Below are positions 1 through 12,556 of a DNA stretch of 64,000 nt, in pieces; the stretch's first letter is position 1; each line of letters starts with the position of its first letter. The position numbers and the translations under genes were made by a program. This stretch comes from Bugulina stolonifera (lineage: Eukaryota; Bryozoa; Gymnolaemata; Cheilostomatida; Bugulidae). The notes beneath the pieces were generated by a model. That model was not told the DNA's origin. It made no database searches and saw only the letters and a list, made by a program, of their open reading frames with translations. Location of the stretch: contig OW285188.1 in the NCBI GenBank assembly GCA_935421135.1, positions 23,971,233 to 24,035,232 of the forward strand, written 5' to 3'.

Positions 1-3000
1 ACATAATTATTTATATTACAATACTGTGAAACTAAATTTTAATATTGAATATAATATTCAATTGAGTTTTGACAATGAACTTTACAAAAATGTGAAGTTA
101 TTGTATTGTAATTGTTGTATTAAATCATTAAATTTAAAATAAGTCTACCTCTACAATATGCATATTCAAATACAATTTACAATACACATATTCTGCGAAA
201 ATATAGTTAGTTGATTCATTTAGCCAAGCAAAATTTGGATGTAAATACAAACAATAATTCTATCATAAATTTATTTCTAAAATAATCAATTGACTGATCT
301 GGTCTATTCAAGATATTTGAATTACTGTATTTAGTTTATTCACTCTTTTAACCCCCCCCCCCCCCGGCTAAATCTAAAAAGTTGGTGGGACTGATACTAA
401 CTTCATTAAACACAAATTCACCTCTCTAATGCAGCTGAGCTAACCTAGTGTACTTTTATTTATGTCCACATGGTCAAAATTTCTTTTTGATTAAAACAGC
501 CACGCTTCATTTCTAAAGAATTTTATGTTTTTATTGTATTTGTATCTTACGATGTACTCACTGTGTTGATTACAGACTAGTTCCAATGCTGTCAGCAAGT
601 AACTTTCCTGACATCGATAAAGACATAGTTGCATTTGATTGTTTGCTGAAAGGAAGGAATGATCTGGTGAGCAGGGTGAAGACGCACACTCACCTTTGAT
701 GAAGAATTTGTAAATCGAATGCCAACCTCAATTTCTACATCCAGTTCTTTCTACTGGTAGGTGTTTATAATCTGTTATGTAGCGATAAGGCTCATTACAA
801 TAGGCCTATAGCACTAAAACCTTCTTCTTGAATTAAATTTATGCACAAACTTATAAACTCATTGAGGTAGATTTCATCAGTCTATTCTTGCAAAATGTGA
901 AATACACAATCATGCTTTAGCTAACAAAACCGACAACCTATGCGATTTAGGAGGTTTGAATTTCGAAGAAGGTCTTCCTTCTGTACCATATCGAACTATA
1001 ATAATATCCAGCTCTAGGAGCCGTGGAGGCCCCTCGACTAGCTCTGCTATTGGGCAGCCATGTTAAAGAATTGTGTTTGGCGCCATAAATATTATATTGC
1101 TATCATTATTTTTTAGCACAGTGAGATTCCAAAGCTGTATGAAAGAAGGGGAACCTAGCTAGACCAATTCCATGCTACCAGACACTGGCGTGGAAATTCA
1201 AACTGTTCTACAGCTTGCACTATATCATCTTTATCTTCAGTGTTGGAAAAAGCATAGGTAAGTGTTGTAGCAGTAATATGTTATGTACATCAACTTGGTT
1301 ATCAGTACTAGTACTCCGGCATCAGCTATTCAACAGGGTGGAAAATTCTGTTGTGGGAGTTGAACCCAACCATTGATGTTTTTTCTTCGGAATAGCAATA
1401 TAATTTTGGTGAGGGTCACAACCATTTTTCTTAATAAAATGCTCTACATTTTGAATTGCAGATAATACATATTGGATTGCAAAAGAAGTGTTCTAAATGT
1501 ACATTTCACCCGTACTCCAAGAGGTTTCCTCATCAAGTAACTATATAAAAGGTGAAGCGTTATAGTGCCTCAGCATTCAAGGTGAACGATTACGATTGAA
1601 AACAAACTTCTGTTGGCGCCCTACATGGACTGTGTATCTCATTATGACTTCTGCCCACAATGGATATTATACATACACTGTTCATGTTCAATACTTTACA
1701 CATGTATTTTACCCTGGTTTCCGCTGTTTTCATTGTTGTATTTTGTTATAAACAGATAAGGTAAATCAACAATAAATGTTTCAAGATATTGAAGTTGAAT
1801 AGTCATTTGATGTTCTCATATTTAATAACTAAGAATGACGATTACATTTTCAGAGAGTACGACAGACCAAATCATTTCAAACATTTTTGTTGAAATGTGC
1901 ATGCATCATAGTCAGGCGGATTTATACATGTACACGTGATTCCATGGCTATTGATTTTAGTCTCCAGCACTTTGCCAAAAGTATACTAACAGGCCTAAAT
2001 CAATCTTGCAATCATAGCTCAGTGTCATAAAACGTAGAGGGCAATAAATTTTTTCTAGAGTTTGTATTGGTAGATAATCAGTAAATTAATGTTCATAACA
2101 ACAGCACTTACATGTATTTACAAATGGAAAATTGCGGTTTCATCTAGTAAAATAAACCCTCCCTAAAGACTGGGAAAGATAAGAAAAATAGCACAAAATA
2201 CATGTCAAATCGAATACAATAGTTTATAAAGTATAAATTTTGAGCCGCGTGTATTTTCAATTGACTATGACTGCAAACACATAAAAATGTTTAACATACA
2301 ATAAATGAGTAATCTTGGAATTCAAAATAATGACATCTTGGAACAAGCTAACTCTACTCGGCTAATTGCAAATAACCATGAGTGCATAATATTAGTTCTT
2401 GGTAACATTAAAGCTTGTGGATTACGATCACTTGAAACGTGGCAGTAACAATCAAATTAATAAATAGAAAAGATCATTAAGGTAACTGCACAATATAGAC
2501 AAAATCAAACTAGAATTGGCTATCAAAGACATCAAATACAACACGTACTGTACTCATAGAAATTCTATTTACTGAAAGATCATACATGAAGTATCAGGCC
2601 AACTACTAATACATATATAAATGAAAAAAATTCCAATTGTGTCAAAATATTAATATTTGAAGGTACCAGTCAATACTTTACAAACCTCACGATTGATTTA
2701 GCTGCTCAAATTGTTGGTAAGTACTTCAGTTCAAGCATGTTGCTTGGTCGATGTTTCTACAACATTATGTGAACATGTGATCATACTATTGGATCACCTA
2801 AAAGTATATTAACGTCAACAGATGGTACTTAAAATCAGCCCACACTAAGCAACAGAATATAACTGCTAGGTACAATGTACTAGATTGAAAATGATGAATA
2901 CAAATCAAACCGACGCTGGTTTTGCTAGGCTACATTCCAAAAACCACAGTACAGGAAAGTAATATGTACATGCAGCAGTGTTTACAGTGAAAACTTTGCT

Positions 3001-4860
3001 GAATCTTGAAAGTGTATGATGCACTTACCTTATGTATACCTATGTAAAACGAGTCAACTTAGTTTTCAAGGTACAATACTCGTCACTCAAGTATGGCTTT
3101 AAGAGGTTGCGATTGATGGGACTTCACATTCCTGGGCCATAGTCTTGACAAACTACTAAAAAGAAGCATTCATTACACACATTTTAGTCATCATAGTATT
3201 ATTATTACAATAGAGACAGAAAATGAGTTGAATATAGTGTCATCCAAAGTTTATTTTACTTACGGCTGCAATCAAATGATGCAATTATTTTGAAATTCAA
3301 TAAATTAAATTTTTGATCAGGTACTGCATATAGGCCTACATATATGTAGACAGCAACAATCCTAGTTAATAAAGTTAATATTATAATCCCAATATTTTAT
3401 TTCCAATTTGCATTTTATCCATTTTAGTAGAGTTTAAAATAGTAAAGTACATGTAATATGATATAATTATATGAATGATGTATAATATAATTAGCCATGA
3501 GTAACTAGCATGTTATTTTAACAAATCACTTATGTATCAATGTGAGCAAGGGGTAAATAACAATAATCATCATTGCTATATTCACATGTATAGATATTTT
3601 TAAATATTAATTACACTGTGACATAGATAGATCATAGTACATTAAAATTAAAAATTAAATTAAAATCAAAAAAAAAACAAAGTTACTTTCAATGATTTGA
3701 TTGCAATTTTTGCTATGCTTGCCATATACCTTGTATCGTATCATCTCTCGATAGCATTTTCATCTTGCAACAATAATTTCATTTTGGCAAAAGCAAAATA
3801 CTATATTCTATTCTGTCCACAGTCAACTGATTCCCATCGATCACCCGATGGACTTTCCCACACGTGTGCATGCACATGCGATTTAGTTAGCCAATTATAA
3901 TACAGTGCAAGTAACCAATCATGATGTTTGCTCTAGCGAACACGTGGGTGTCTCAAAGTGTAAACAAAAACGGTGAGAGGGGTCCTTTAAGGGCCTTGCA
4001 GCAAATAGTATATTATTGTATATATATGATATAATATGTACTATGTATTGGGATAGTTTCTGTGCACATACTCCTTGTAGCACATTAGTATGTAGGCCTA
4101 CATGCAGTTAGGCTACATGTACGTGAAACAGTAACCATGCAAAGTGGTGATATGTATTATTCTACATGTACGTGTACATGTGCGTGTAGATGTTTGTGTA
4201 CATGTACAGGTACATGAATAATGTGTAGATATAGTCTAGTAGTGTACAGCTATATATACGTGTAAATATGTAATAGACAAGGTAGAATTAGGGCAGGTAT
4301 ACAGAGCTGACAGATCCAAGAACAAGTTTTATTAGTCATCATATCATTATACGAGTACAACTGTGATGTGGTATTGGTCCAATATGTGGACTACATGTAC
4401 GAAATGGTTATTTTAGTTACAGTTGCTACAGGTAGAGAGCTGTATGACAAACCTAGTAATACTTGATATAACCCCATAACAACTAACCGTACTACATAAC
4501 CCTACACCTCACATACTACAACACTAACATCAGTAATACCACAGCAATGCTGCAATAGTAGGTGCTACAGTTTACAGGCCAACTATTTCATATCGTAATA
4601 GTACTCTAGCACTTCGTTACAATTAATGAGTGACTGGGGCAACCTTGAATCCTCCAGTTTGTTCTACTTGGCAGCTTTTAGTACAATAGTAGTTAGCAAT
4701 ATCAACACTTGTCTATATTTGATAGTTATGATAGTAAACAGCCAACTGTATCATCTCAACTACTATGATTTTACACTCTCCTATATACACAAACTTGGAG
4801 GTTGTACTATTTGAACCTGGGGGTCATTACAGTTGATTAAGACGACATACAAACATCACA
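1..4860. other. AT-rich region without a convincing gene
   Basis: This stretch is strongly AT-rich, with a C-run near 352-365 and many TACATGTA-like palindromes. The only coding-like signals are a short plus-strand fragment at 581-760 and a weak one near 921-1067, listed separately. I looked on the minus strand for further STAT exons, downstream of the exon at 4866-5012, and recognised none. Open frames at 3697-3900 and 4626-4814 show no family resemblance. Confidence 0.6.
581..760 (+). pseudogene. unidentified coding-like fragment
   Basis: After a good acceptor (TTGATTACAG), about 30 codons are open on the plus strand and read as a plausible globular protein (LVPMLSASNFPDIDKDIVAF, then DCLLKGRNDL), followed by GTGAGC, a possible donor. 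A second coding-like stretch (EEFVNRMPTSIS...) follows near 700-755 in a shifted frame and ends at GTAGGT. No intron of normal size can lie between them. The region is therefore either a frameshifted remnant of a mobile-element protein or pieces of an unrecognised gene. A third weak stretch (about 921-1067, after CATGCTTTAG) ends in a stop. I do not recognise the family. Confidence 0.25.
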
Positions 4861-4865
4861 CCTAC

Positions 4866-5012
4866 CAGTTCTGTGTTTCAAGCCATTGTGCAATACTGTG
4901 CCGCACTTCCATTGGAAACCTGGTTCGGTAAAGCTCCTGCACGTCCCTGAGGTAACCCCCAGTGAGCTGCTGGGTTCGAGCCCATAATGCCATGGCTTTG
5001 AGCTCTAAGGGC
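4866..5012 (-). CDS. STAT: STAT transcription factor, N-terminal exon only
   Basis: The exon encodes 42 residues starting at the ATG at 4991-4993. It begins MALWARTQQL and contains LYRTRFPMEVRHSIAQWLE, the opening helices of the STAT N-terminal protein-interaction domain, which mediates dimer-dimer contacts on DNA. It resembles STAT5/6 starts (MAxW, QQL, LY, FPxEVRH, QWxExQxW) more than STAT1. The exon is bounded by an acceptor (TATTGCAG) 20 bp before the ATG, implying a 5'UTR intron, and by a donor GTAGGT after codon position 2 of the final Trp. No coiled-coil, DNA-binding, SH2 or tyrosine-tail exon was found in the remaining 4.8 kb downstream. The gene either continues left of the window after a very long intron, or this is an orphan exon. 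Confidence 0.75.
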
Positions 5013-7273
5013 CTGCAATATGTGACACGACATGTATAACGACATTGGAGCAGCATGCCAAGTAACTAGTGAATGCTTCAGCTTGGTACTTCATAGTAGT
5101 CCCACGGTTAAAGCAAGAGCATACGACTGCTAGCAAGTGTTGCATTGGCTGCTAGCCAAATGGTAACTATACTATACTATGCCATTTAATCACACAATGA
5201 TGCGTTATAAACAATGCAGACTTGAACATGAGCAGATGGCAATGGCCACTAAATACCTACATTTTGGACCAAAATCAAAATTGATCCACTAAGGATGCTA
5301 TGTTATTGGCTAATGTGTCATAATTGACTTCTTATAGTTTCCTAACTCTAACTGGTTGTACACCAGAAAAGTAGTAAAGTCAAACAACTACACATTTCTA
5401 GTGTAATGACTGGAAAACCAGTATGTGGAGCTGAGAAGCAGCATGCCTGTGGCCAGCATACCAGTCTGTGAAGTTGCAATTACCAGACTCAACTCCTCTT
5501 GTATAGCTGACAGGAAACCACACAATCATATAACTGTTACGTTATTCATGTGTTGTTAGTAAATACTGCTACCAGTCAAATGTAATGCACTATTAGTAGT
5601 GCATAAGTCTACAACATGCATGCATAACGGCGCAGTGGAATGCACAGCTATGTTCTGTGAATTATATTAAAAATTTATTATATAAAATAATATGTAGTAC
5701 AGACTGAACAGTCATGGTCACATGAGACAAACATCAAGCATAATGTGGAAGTGTTATGCAATGTAAATTATGCAGGACTACATGCATGACGAGACAGAAT
5801 GTAATATTACAAATGTAGCATATTTTATTTATACAAATATAACAGTTGTAGTCTTGGTAGCTCTATATTCGGTATTTTGGTTAATTATCTGTAAAATTAA
5901 TGTTCTACACACTGCCTATTCATGTCCACTTTTGTGTTCTGATATAAAAAGCTACCGATAGTGTATGCTGCTAGTTTGCACATGCACAAATTATTTATCA
6001 TAGTAATTAATGTACTTGTAAACGCTATAAATGAACAATATCAATGTTTACATGGACAGATCTACATTGTATAACACATTTGTATGTATATGTACATTGA
6101 GTATTAGGGTGTGTGTCGCCTTTAGTATGTAGTAGTTTTACAGTAAATATAAGATTTTGATAGCAACTCTTTATCTCATATTAGGGCAACTAACCAATAG
6201 CGAGGCAGTATGGAAGCCTTGAGATACCGTAGTGCATAACATGACATAAACAGTGCTATTCTGAACAAAGTGAAAGAAAGGTTTCCCTACCTGTGCAGTT
6301 GCACTGTTATTAGTCTTTGAGGTGCTGGATGATCTTTGGCTAGGTTTAGGCTAATCTAACTTGGTAGCTATTCACCATACATAGTAACTGTTGATTATTA
6401 CACTAGTATTTTTAAGGTGTTGTAGATCTCCAAAAGTTGTAAAGGCACATTAACATCATTTATAACTCATTTATTTCGATATATAGATAATATATTGCTA
6501 GATATCCTATGGGATGCCTAAAAATAAGTTGTAGAGTTGACCATTGATTTTTGAGGTGACTTTTTAATATGTTGATGCAGCAGCTCAAGCAAGAATGATA
6601 CCTGACAAAACATAAAAAATTTCATTTTGTCTTTCTGTTCTCAGTTTTGAATCTGCCATCTATCCAACCATGAAGTGACTTATTATTATTAATTATAGGT
6701 CTACTATAACTATTAATTTGGTTATAACTACAAAAATAATTATATTAAATAATATTATTTATAATCATAAGACAATAACTATAATAATTTAATAATAATA
6801 ACAATATTATTATCAACTACAATAATTACAATTAATACTAATATATATTTATTATATATATTTCAGACTAATAAATATAAAAATAATTGCTAATTTAAAT
6901 TCAAATTAACATTTTCATTTTATAAAATAAAAATTAATTAATCTTAGGGCCTACTATAACTATTCTATAACTATTTATATGGTAAGCAAAAGTAATTTAG
7001 TAGCTGAGAAAACTATTCAAATTTGTAGAAAATGTAATATGTTGCCTACAACGCTACATGTATAAAATATGTTGGCAAACTTATTAAATACTACAATAGT
7101 CTAGTGACTAAACCTGGACAAGTGGAACTAGTGTCTGATCTGCAAAATATAAATGCCCTTGAGAATAGATTAGCCTCCACAAACATAGATCTTTTACGAA
7201 GTAAAAGCCTAACGTCCCTTCACAGCTTCTATATCAGTAGGAAACCCACCACAAAATGGGCGTGTTCTAAATT
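5013..7273. other. intergenic, AT-rich
   Basis: This is the presumed upstream region of the STAT exon. I see no gene. The stretch 6690-6930 is nearly pure A/T with TAA/TTA runs. The open frames here match no family known to me. Confidence 0.6.
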
Positions 7274-7899
7274 GTTTTATCCATAGAGGTAGGATAGAGC
7301 ATAGAGTTACCTCTATGGGATAGAGCCAGTACTCGACCGCTATTACTATTACGGTCGTGAAGCCGGTCTGGACCCACTTCTTTGCTTTAGACAAAGTTCC
7401 GGTTTGCTATTAAATCCATTGTAACAATACGAAATCGATAACGTTTGCTCAACAAAATCACATATTTTGTGGCTATCAGTACTCTGCAAGTTAAGAACTA
7501 TCTATGATACATTAAAAATACAACTTCTGATATAATTGAAATCAATGAGAAGTCAACTACATATGCATTATATCTATTACATTGCACTGTATTGTATTTT
7601 TGTTTTATCATCTGCAGTGCAGAATGTGGATGGTAAATCTTATGACTATCATAACCAGACAAATATATATATATGCAAACAAGATTGAAAGCTAGCAAAA
7701 AATGTTATAGACATAGCAATAAAAGAATTAAATAAAAAAAAAAGAAAAATTTATGATACACTATGATTTATGTGATTATGATTTATGTAAAACTATGTTA
7801 CAGGTATTGAAATGAAGCAAAAGTTCAATGTTTCAAATGTCTATTCATCAGTCGAGAATCGAAATACACTGTGTAAACACCTGCTCACATCAAACCACA

Positions 7900-8325
7900 A
7901 TCTGCTTTATTAAATCAGTAGCATAAGTGAGGCCACCTCTGTTTTTGGCCTTCATCATCCTACGACATATAAATGATCGCCAAAGCCACCTGCAAACTTC
8001 CCCAGAAACTGCCGTGTAGAGTTCTTGCAATTTTTCCTGAAATATCCAAGAATATTCAGTGGGTGAGTGTTACAAGTTTGTAGTGATGTTAAACAGAAGG
8101 TATTGGAGCTTTTCACTTGCACCACCGTAAAGAAAATAAACCAGAGCTGGAGTCACAGTCAGCTGAATTGGCTACGTTTAAAGTGGACACTGACCACTTC
8201 ATCAACAGCTTTCTTGGATCTGCCCTAAAGCCTGTAGCAGTTGGGTTGTTGTTATGCTCTCCCATTCTATGAATCTTGCTGAACAAAATCTTGAGAAACT
8301 CTGAAAGTAGCAGAATAAGTAGCAT
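7900..8325 (-). pseudogene. P/THAP9-like transposase C-terminal remnant
   Basis: The minus strand at 8113-8285 reads MGEHNNNPTATGFRADPRKL and on to a stop. This pattern resembles the C-terminal part of P-element/THAP9 transposases. A second piece at about 7905-7990 contains MMKAKNRGGLTYATDL, matching the 'NRGGLxxPS' motif typical of the same transposases. They are not in one frame. Their place inside the inverted-repeat element and downstream, on the same strand, of a THAP-like fragment supports the call. Family assignment is by motif memory, not alignment. Confidence 0.5.
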
Positions 8326-8664
8326 CTGATCTGTAGCAATAAAATATCAAAAATTATTCAAAACTTAGGAAACTCCCACGCAACGCACCTTTACACTAAA
8401 TGTTATATACATATTATATTTATATATATTATGACAACATACATGTATATAGGTATGTTTATACATTGTACCTTTGTACATATATATTACATGGACACGT
8501 GCGTGTGGATGATATAGCCTATTCCATCAAATATTATGGTAACACTGAAATTATTATCTTCCAAGATAAAATGCTATAAAAAGAGACCTCAATTCCAATA
8601 CCGACCTAGATTACTACCATATGAATAATCTACATTCACGCTGACATCTGCTACTGAATCTTTA

Positions 8665-8971
8665 GGGTTAAGTGACAATACTATACTGGACATCTGCTGG
8701 ACTGTCAGTTTGAGGACTGTGCGGCTATTTGAAAATGACGTTTTGAAAGTGGACAGTTCAGCACTGGACAGTTCGAAATGCCTAAGCCCAAACCGCCAGA
8801 CTTTAACTAATTTTTAATATTTTTCTTATTAATTTAATAAGTTAAAATGAATTTTCTGCAAATTTTGTTCTCCTGAATGTAATCTACACAGTTTTGAACT
8901 GTCCTGTTTCTAACTGTCCAGCTGTGAAAAGTCCTGTTTCGAACTGTCTTTTTCTGAATGTCCCTTTACCC
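8665..8971. mobile_element. nested MITE-like inverted-repeat element
   Basis: The 307-bp unit starts GGGTTAAGTGACA and ends TGTCCCTTTACCC, an 11/13 inverted match. Internally it carries several copies of GGACAGTTCGAAA-like sequence near 8745-8780 and their reverse complements near 8890-8948, so most of it can fold back. No target duplication was clear. It lies inside the P-like element between the THAP and transposase fragments. Confidence 0.5.
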
Positions 8972-9297
8972 AGTTTGAGCACCCGTCTGCCTTTTTTCTT
9001 GGACTAAAACTACAAAGGATCAAATATTTATAGCGTATTGAAGTTTGTACAAAAATATTGGCGATTGTAGCCACAAGCTACATAGCCTACTTTGTCAACA
9101 ACCCTGTCAACATCATTGCACTTGAATATTGGGGTTCAAACATTCAATATTTGGTTCAGAAAGGGAAACAAACATACAATTAATTAGTGAAAAAACTAGA
9201 ATCCCAAACAAAACTAGGATCTAAACCTGGTGCTTTACCTGCAAATGGCTAGGGAAGTCCAAATAAAGAAAGCATAACACCTTGCTTGAGACACTTC

Positions 9298-9460
9298 TAG
9301 CTTCCAACGAACGTTATGAAGCTCTCTAGCTCGAAGTGATCGGAGCACAGTCTTGAGTATAAATGGTTGGTGTGAAATCTAGACGTCTCAATGCTCTGAC
9401 TCATTTATCCAAGAGTTTAGAGTTGCATAAAAACACCTTTGAAATATGAACAGGAAAGGC
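9298..9460 (-). pseudogene. decayed THAP zinc-finger domain of the transposon
   Basis: Read on the minus strand, one frame gives LLDK-stop-VRALRR and the adjacent frame gives YSRLCSDHFELESF. Together they match the middle and end of a THAP domain (K-W-hydrophobic-A-x-R-R, then S-x-LCSxHF...F). The expected Trp codon is TGA, and one frameshift separates the halves. THAP is the N-terminal DNA-binding domain of P-type transposases. This piece lies upstream, on the same strand, of the C-terminal remnant at 7.9-8.3 kb. Confidence 0.55.
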
Positions 9461-9889
9461 GTTAATAACATTATTACACAATTATTTCAACGTAATATCA
9501 TACATCAGCACACATTTTAATACAATAATAAGATAATTACTGTGGCAATGCATGTAGGTCCTATAGATTTATTTACAACAGCGCATAACATGAGAATGAC
9601 GCTAAACATATTCTTGATAATGAACAATAAGAATGAATATCTATAATATTATCAGTATGATTTATGATGTTAACGTATTATGTCTTGTTTTTTATAACCA
9701 AATAAAAACAAGTGCATGCCTGAAAGTTTCACAAGTCCTTTTGTCAACTACTATTAAAATTTTTTCCCACTATTACTGGTTGTTTTGGTAGTTGGTGGTG
9801 ATAGTAGTTTAATAATTCTAACCTCTCTATTTAGATCATCACTAGCTAGCAATTACATCTACCACTACTACAAATACTATAAAAAATAA

Positions 9890-10115
9890 CAACAATAATA
9901 ATAATGTGAACAACGCTACTGTCATTTCATTTTCCATTTTTTCTTTTTATAAAATTGATTAATAATAATTATAACAAATAATAGTTATAACAATAATATA
10001 ATATATTATAATATATAATATTATTATTATGATTATAATATTATATGTCATAATATATAATATAATAATAATAATTATTATTATAATTATCAATTTAAAA
10101 TTAATAACAGAAAAC
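9890..10115. repeat. AT-only low-complexity block
   Basis: This run is almost free of G and C (AATAATAATAAT, TATTATTATAAT and inverted variants) and can form long AT-only hairpins. It lies in the right half of the P-like element. Confidence 0.8.
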
Positions 10116-10595
10116 CTTTAGGGCCGGCCAGAATACTAAGAAAAGTTTCGAGTCTCCCCAGGCTAGTTGTTCTAATCTGAGGCCAAAAAAACTTAAACCA
10201 GCTTAACAACATGCTGTGCATACTACCAATAGTACCACAAATTAATTATTATAATCATTATTTATTAGTTGCAATAACAGGAGTGGTGGTAGTAGTTCGT
10301 AGTAATGTAATTATTATCATTTTAAAAAAATCAAAAAATATACGTTTGGGACGTCAGGGGATGGCAAACCATAGCATCAGCTAACAAATTTTAAACTGTA
10401 AAGTAATAGCTTACGTGTGAAATGACTTGTCACGAGTCCTGGATGAGTTATTACTGCACAAAACTTTGGCATAGCTAATTACATTCACGTGCAAAAGTGC
10501 AAACCGGAACTTTGTCTAAAGCAAAAAAGTGGGTCCTTACGGCTTCACTGGCTTTCTATATAGTACTGGCTCTATCCTACCTCTATGGTTTTATC

Positions 10596-12556
10596 ATCAG
10601 TCGTCATTGGACAATATATAGACTTGCCATATATACACTTGTTACACCTGCAATAATACAGTTACTACCGTTGGGTCAACGGCCACAAAGCTAGATTAGC
10701 CTAAGCCTAGCCTAGGGTCGTTCACCAATTTAAAGACTGATGACGGTGTAACAGCGTAGTATTCTACAGTAAAAATGTCGACGATATAGCATCACCTCGA
10801 TGTCACTAAGGCTGTGTCAAGGTGCTGTTGCCAAGAAGAAAGTTGTGTTTCAATCATTTGAAAACTCAACTGCATTTCATCAGCATGTTCTGGGTTATGC
10901 ATTTACCATGCTTCTTTTTGTTATCGCTTACTGGTTATTAAATAAGGTTCTAAACACAACTGACTACATATTTATTTATTTGAGAGCTACTAGCTGTGAC
11001 TGTTAAGTTATGCTTCTGCTTTCTTTAGTATCTTTTTCACATTTTGACTTTCAAAATCATGAAAATGATTTTCAGGAAAATGATTTTGATTTCGATTTTA
11101 TACCGATTTGATGCTTATAGGTTTATTAAAGCATGATATTATTATATGTAATTAGGGTCCCACATCTTTCACGTACAAAGTGCGGTCTCGATGTGAATAA
11201 TTTCAATTAAATTCAAATTCTATTCTATAGATTAATTATATTCAAGTTCTTTATAGTGAGTTTTAGTTTAGGCTATTAGTTAGTTTTGAGTTATTCAACA
11301 CTAATACTATTATAATTATATTGTTTCAAGTTATGCTCTTCTGCCTATTGAAATCCTCTGGATGAATACAACCTAAGTATTCAATCTACCCCTAAATGAC
11401 CAACAAGGCTCCCTATTGGAACAAAGTATTCTACCCTGCTAACTACTGTCCAATAATAAGGCTCGTCCCTTCTGCCACCTCTCCCAGCCGGTCTAGCACA
11501 TTGCAGATATTGATTTAAATTACCAGCGCTCTCTATATGACAACAGTTTCGATGACTATGAACTCAGCTAAACTGCAGGCATGTCACATGCCATATCTAA
11601 GCACAGACTGAGGCTATGCTTAGAGCGGTGACGTGTTTAACTCTAAAGACAAGGTTCTAGGATAAGCTTTTCTGCTAGAACATTAGAGGAAATTTAAACT
11701 GCTGATAATAATGCTTTATCTTGGTATGAACACATTAATGCTCATTATAATTTTTACTTAGTTTGGATACAGGACACTGTGACTGTGTGTGGTATTTGAC
11801 ACTTCTTCATCAATACAGCTCAGATATGCAATTATCCTGCAGTATGATAATGAACACACCATTACCTTGGCAATAAATACATAAGTACTGCTGTTACAGC
11901 CATCAGAATAATATAATGTTATTGACATCAGCAACAAAGCATGTATCATACTGAGTCAGGGCTTTTAAGCCGCCAATGGCAGCGAGAATTAGCAAAGCTA
12001 GTAATCAGACTGTAGACATCCTAGATAGAGCGGCCAAGAAACAGTAAGCTAATTGGTGTATTATAATAAATATATTATTATAACATAGCTACATAGGATA
12101 TTTTTCGCTTAGCACTCAATCTGCGTGCCATGCACTGTTTCGGTGTTTAGTGCCTTGCCAACCTTGAAAGTGCATTTTGACAATGTGACATCTCAATCTG
12201 TGACAAAATGTGTTTAACCATGTGTGATACTGAATTCAAGTGGTTGGCTGTTAATAGATTGATGTCAGTATTATCTCAAACCCACAATGCGGTCAGTCAT
12301 TAAATTACCACATTTTGTGTGATAGATCACATAGTATGTACACTGTAGGTTCTATTGACAGAGTGTAATTACATGTATTTGGACCATTTCACAGTCTAGC
12401 AATGTGATATATATGCACGATTCAATGGCAAAACAATTACTGAAGGACTCATTTTTTGTTTCGTGTTTGAACAATATAATGTATTTTTTGTAAATATTAT
12501 ATAATTGACTGGGTGTCATCGACAATGTGATTTATTAATAAGTAGGGAGAGCCACG
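10596..12556. other. region upstream of P5CS
   Basis: No complete gene is recognised. The open frame 10800-11006 has a hydrophobic stretch but no family resemblance or convincing splice context. A possible short first exon at 11976-12043 is listed separately. Confidence 0.5.
11976..12043 (+). other. possible first exon (MAARISKASNQ...)
   Basis: An ATG in a strong context (CCGCCAATGG) opens 22 codons reading MAARISKASNQTVDILDRAA, then KK, ending at GTAAGC, a fair donor, in phase 2. Spliced to the P5CS leader it would hit a stop out of frame, so it is not a P5CS coding exon. It could be a uORF-bearing leader exon or belong to another small gene. No partner exon was found. Confidence 0.25.

Larger units (their letters stand above)
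7274..10595. mobile_element. P-element/THAP-type DNA transposon with 8-bp target duplication
   Basis: The element spans 7282-10587 (3306 bp). Its ends are a perfect 19-bp inverted pair: CATAGAGGTAGGATAGAGC on the left and its reverse complement at 10569-10587. Inverted similarity continues inward to 7407 and back to 10499, with a 37-bp nearly identical block (7371-7407 against 10499-10535). The left arm has a 26-bp internal duplication. Flanks are a perfect 8-bp direct repeat, GTTTTATC, at 7274-7281 and 10588-10595. An 8-bp duplication and ends starting with CA fit the P superfamily. Inside, the minus strand holds decayed THAP and transposase-like fragments, listed separately. Another small inverted-repeat element (8665-8971) is nested in it. 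Stops and frameshifts make it non-autonomous now. Confidence 0.8.
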
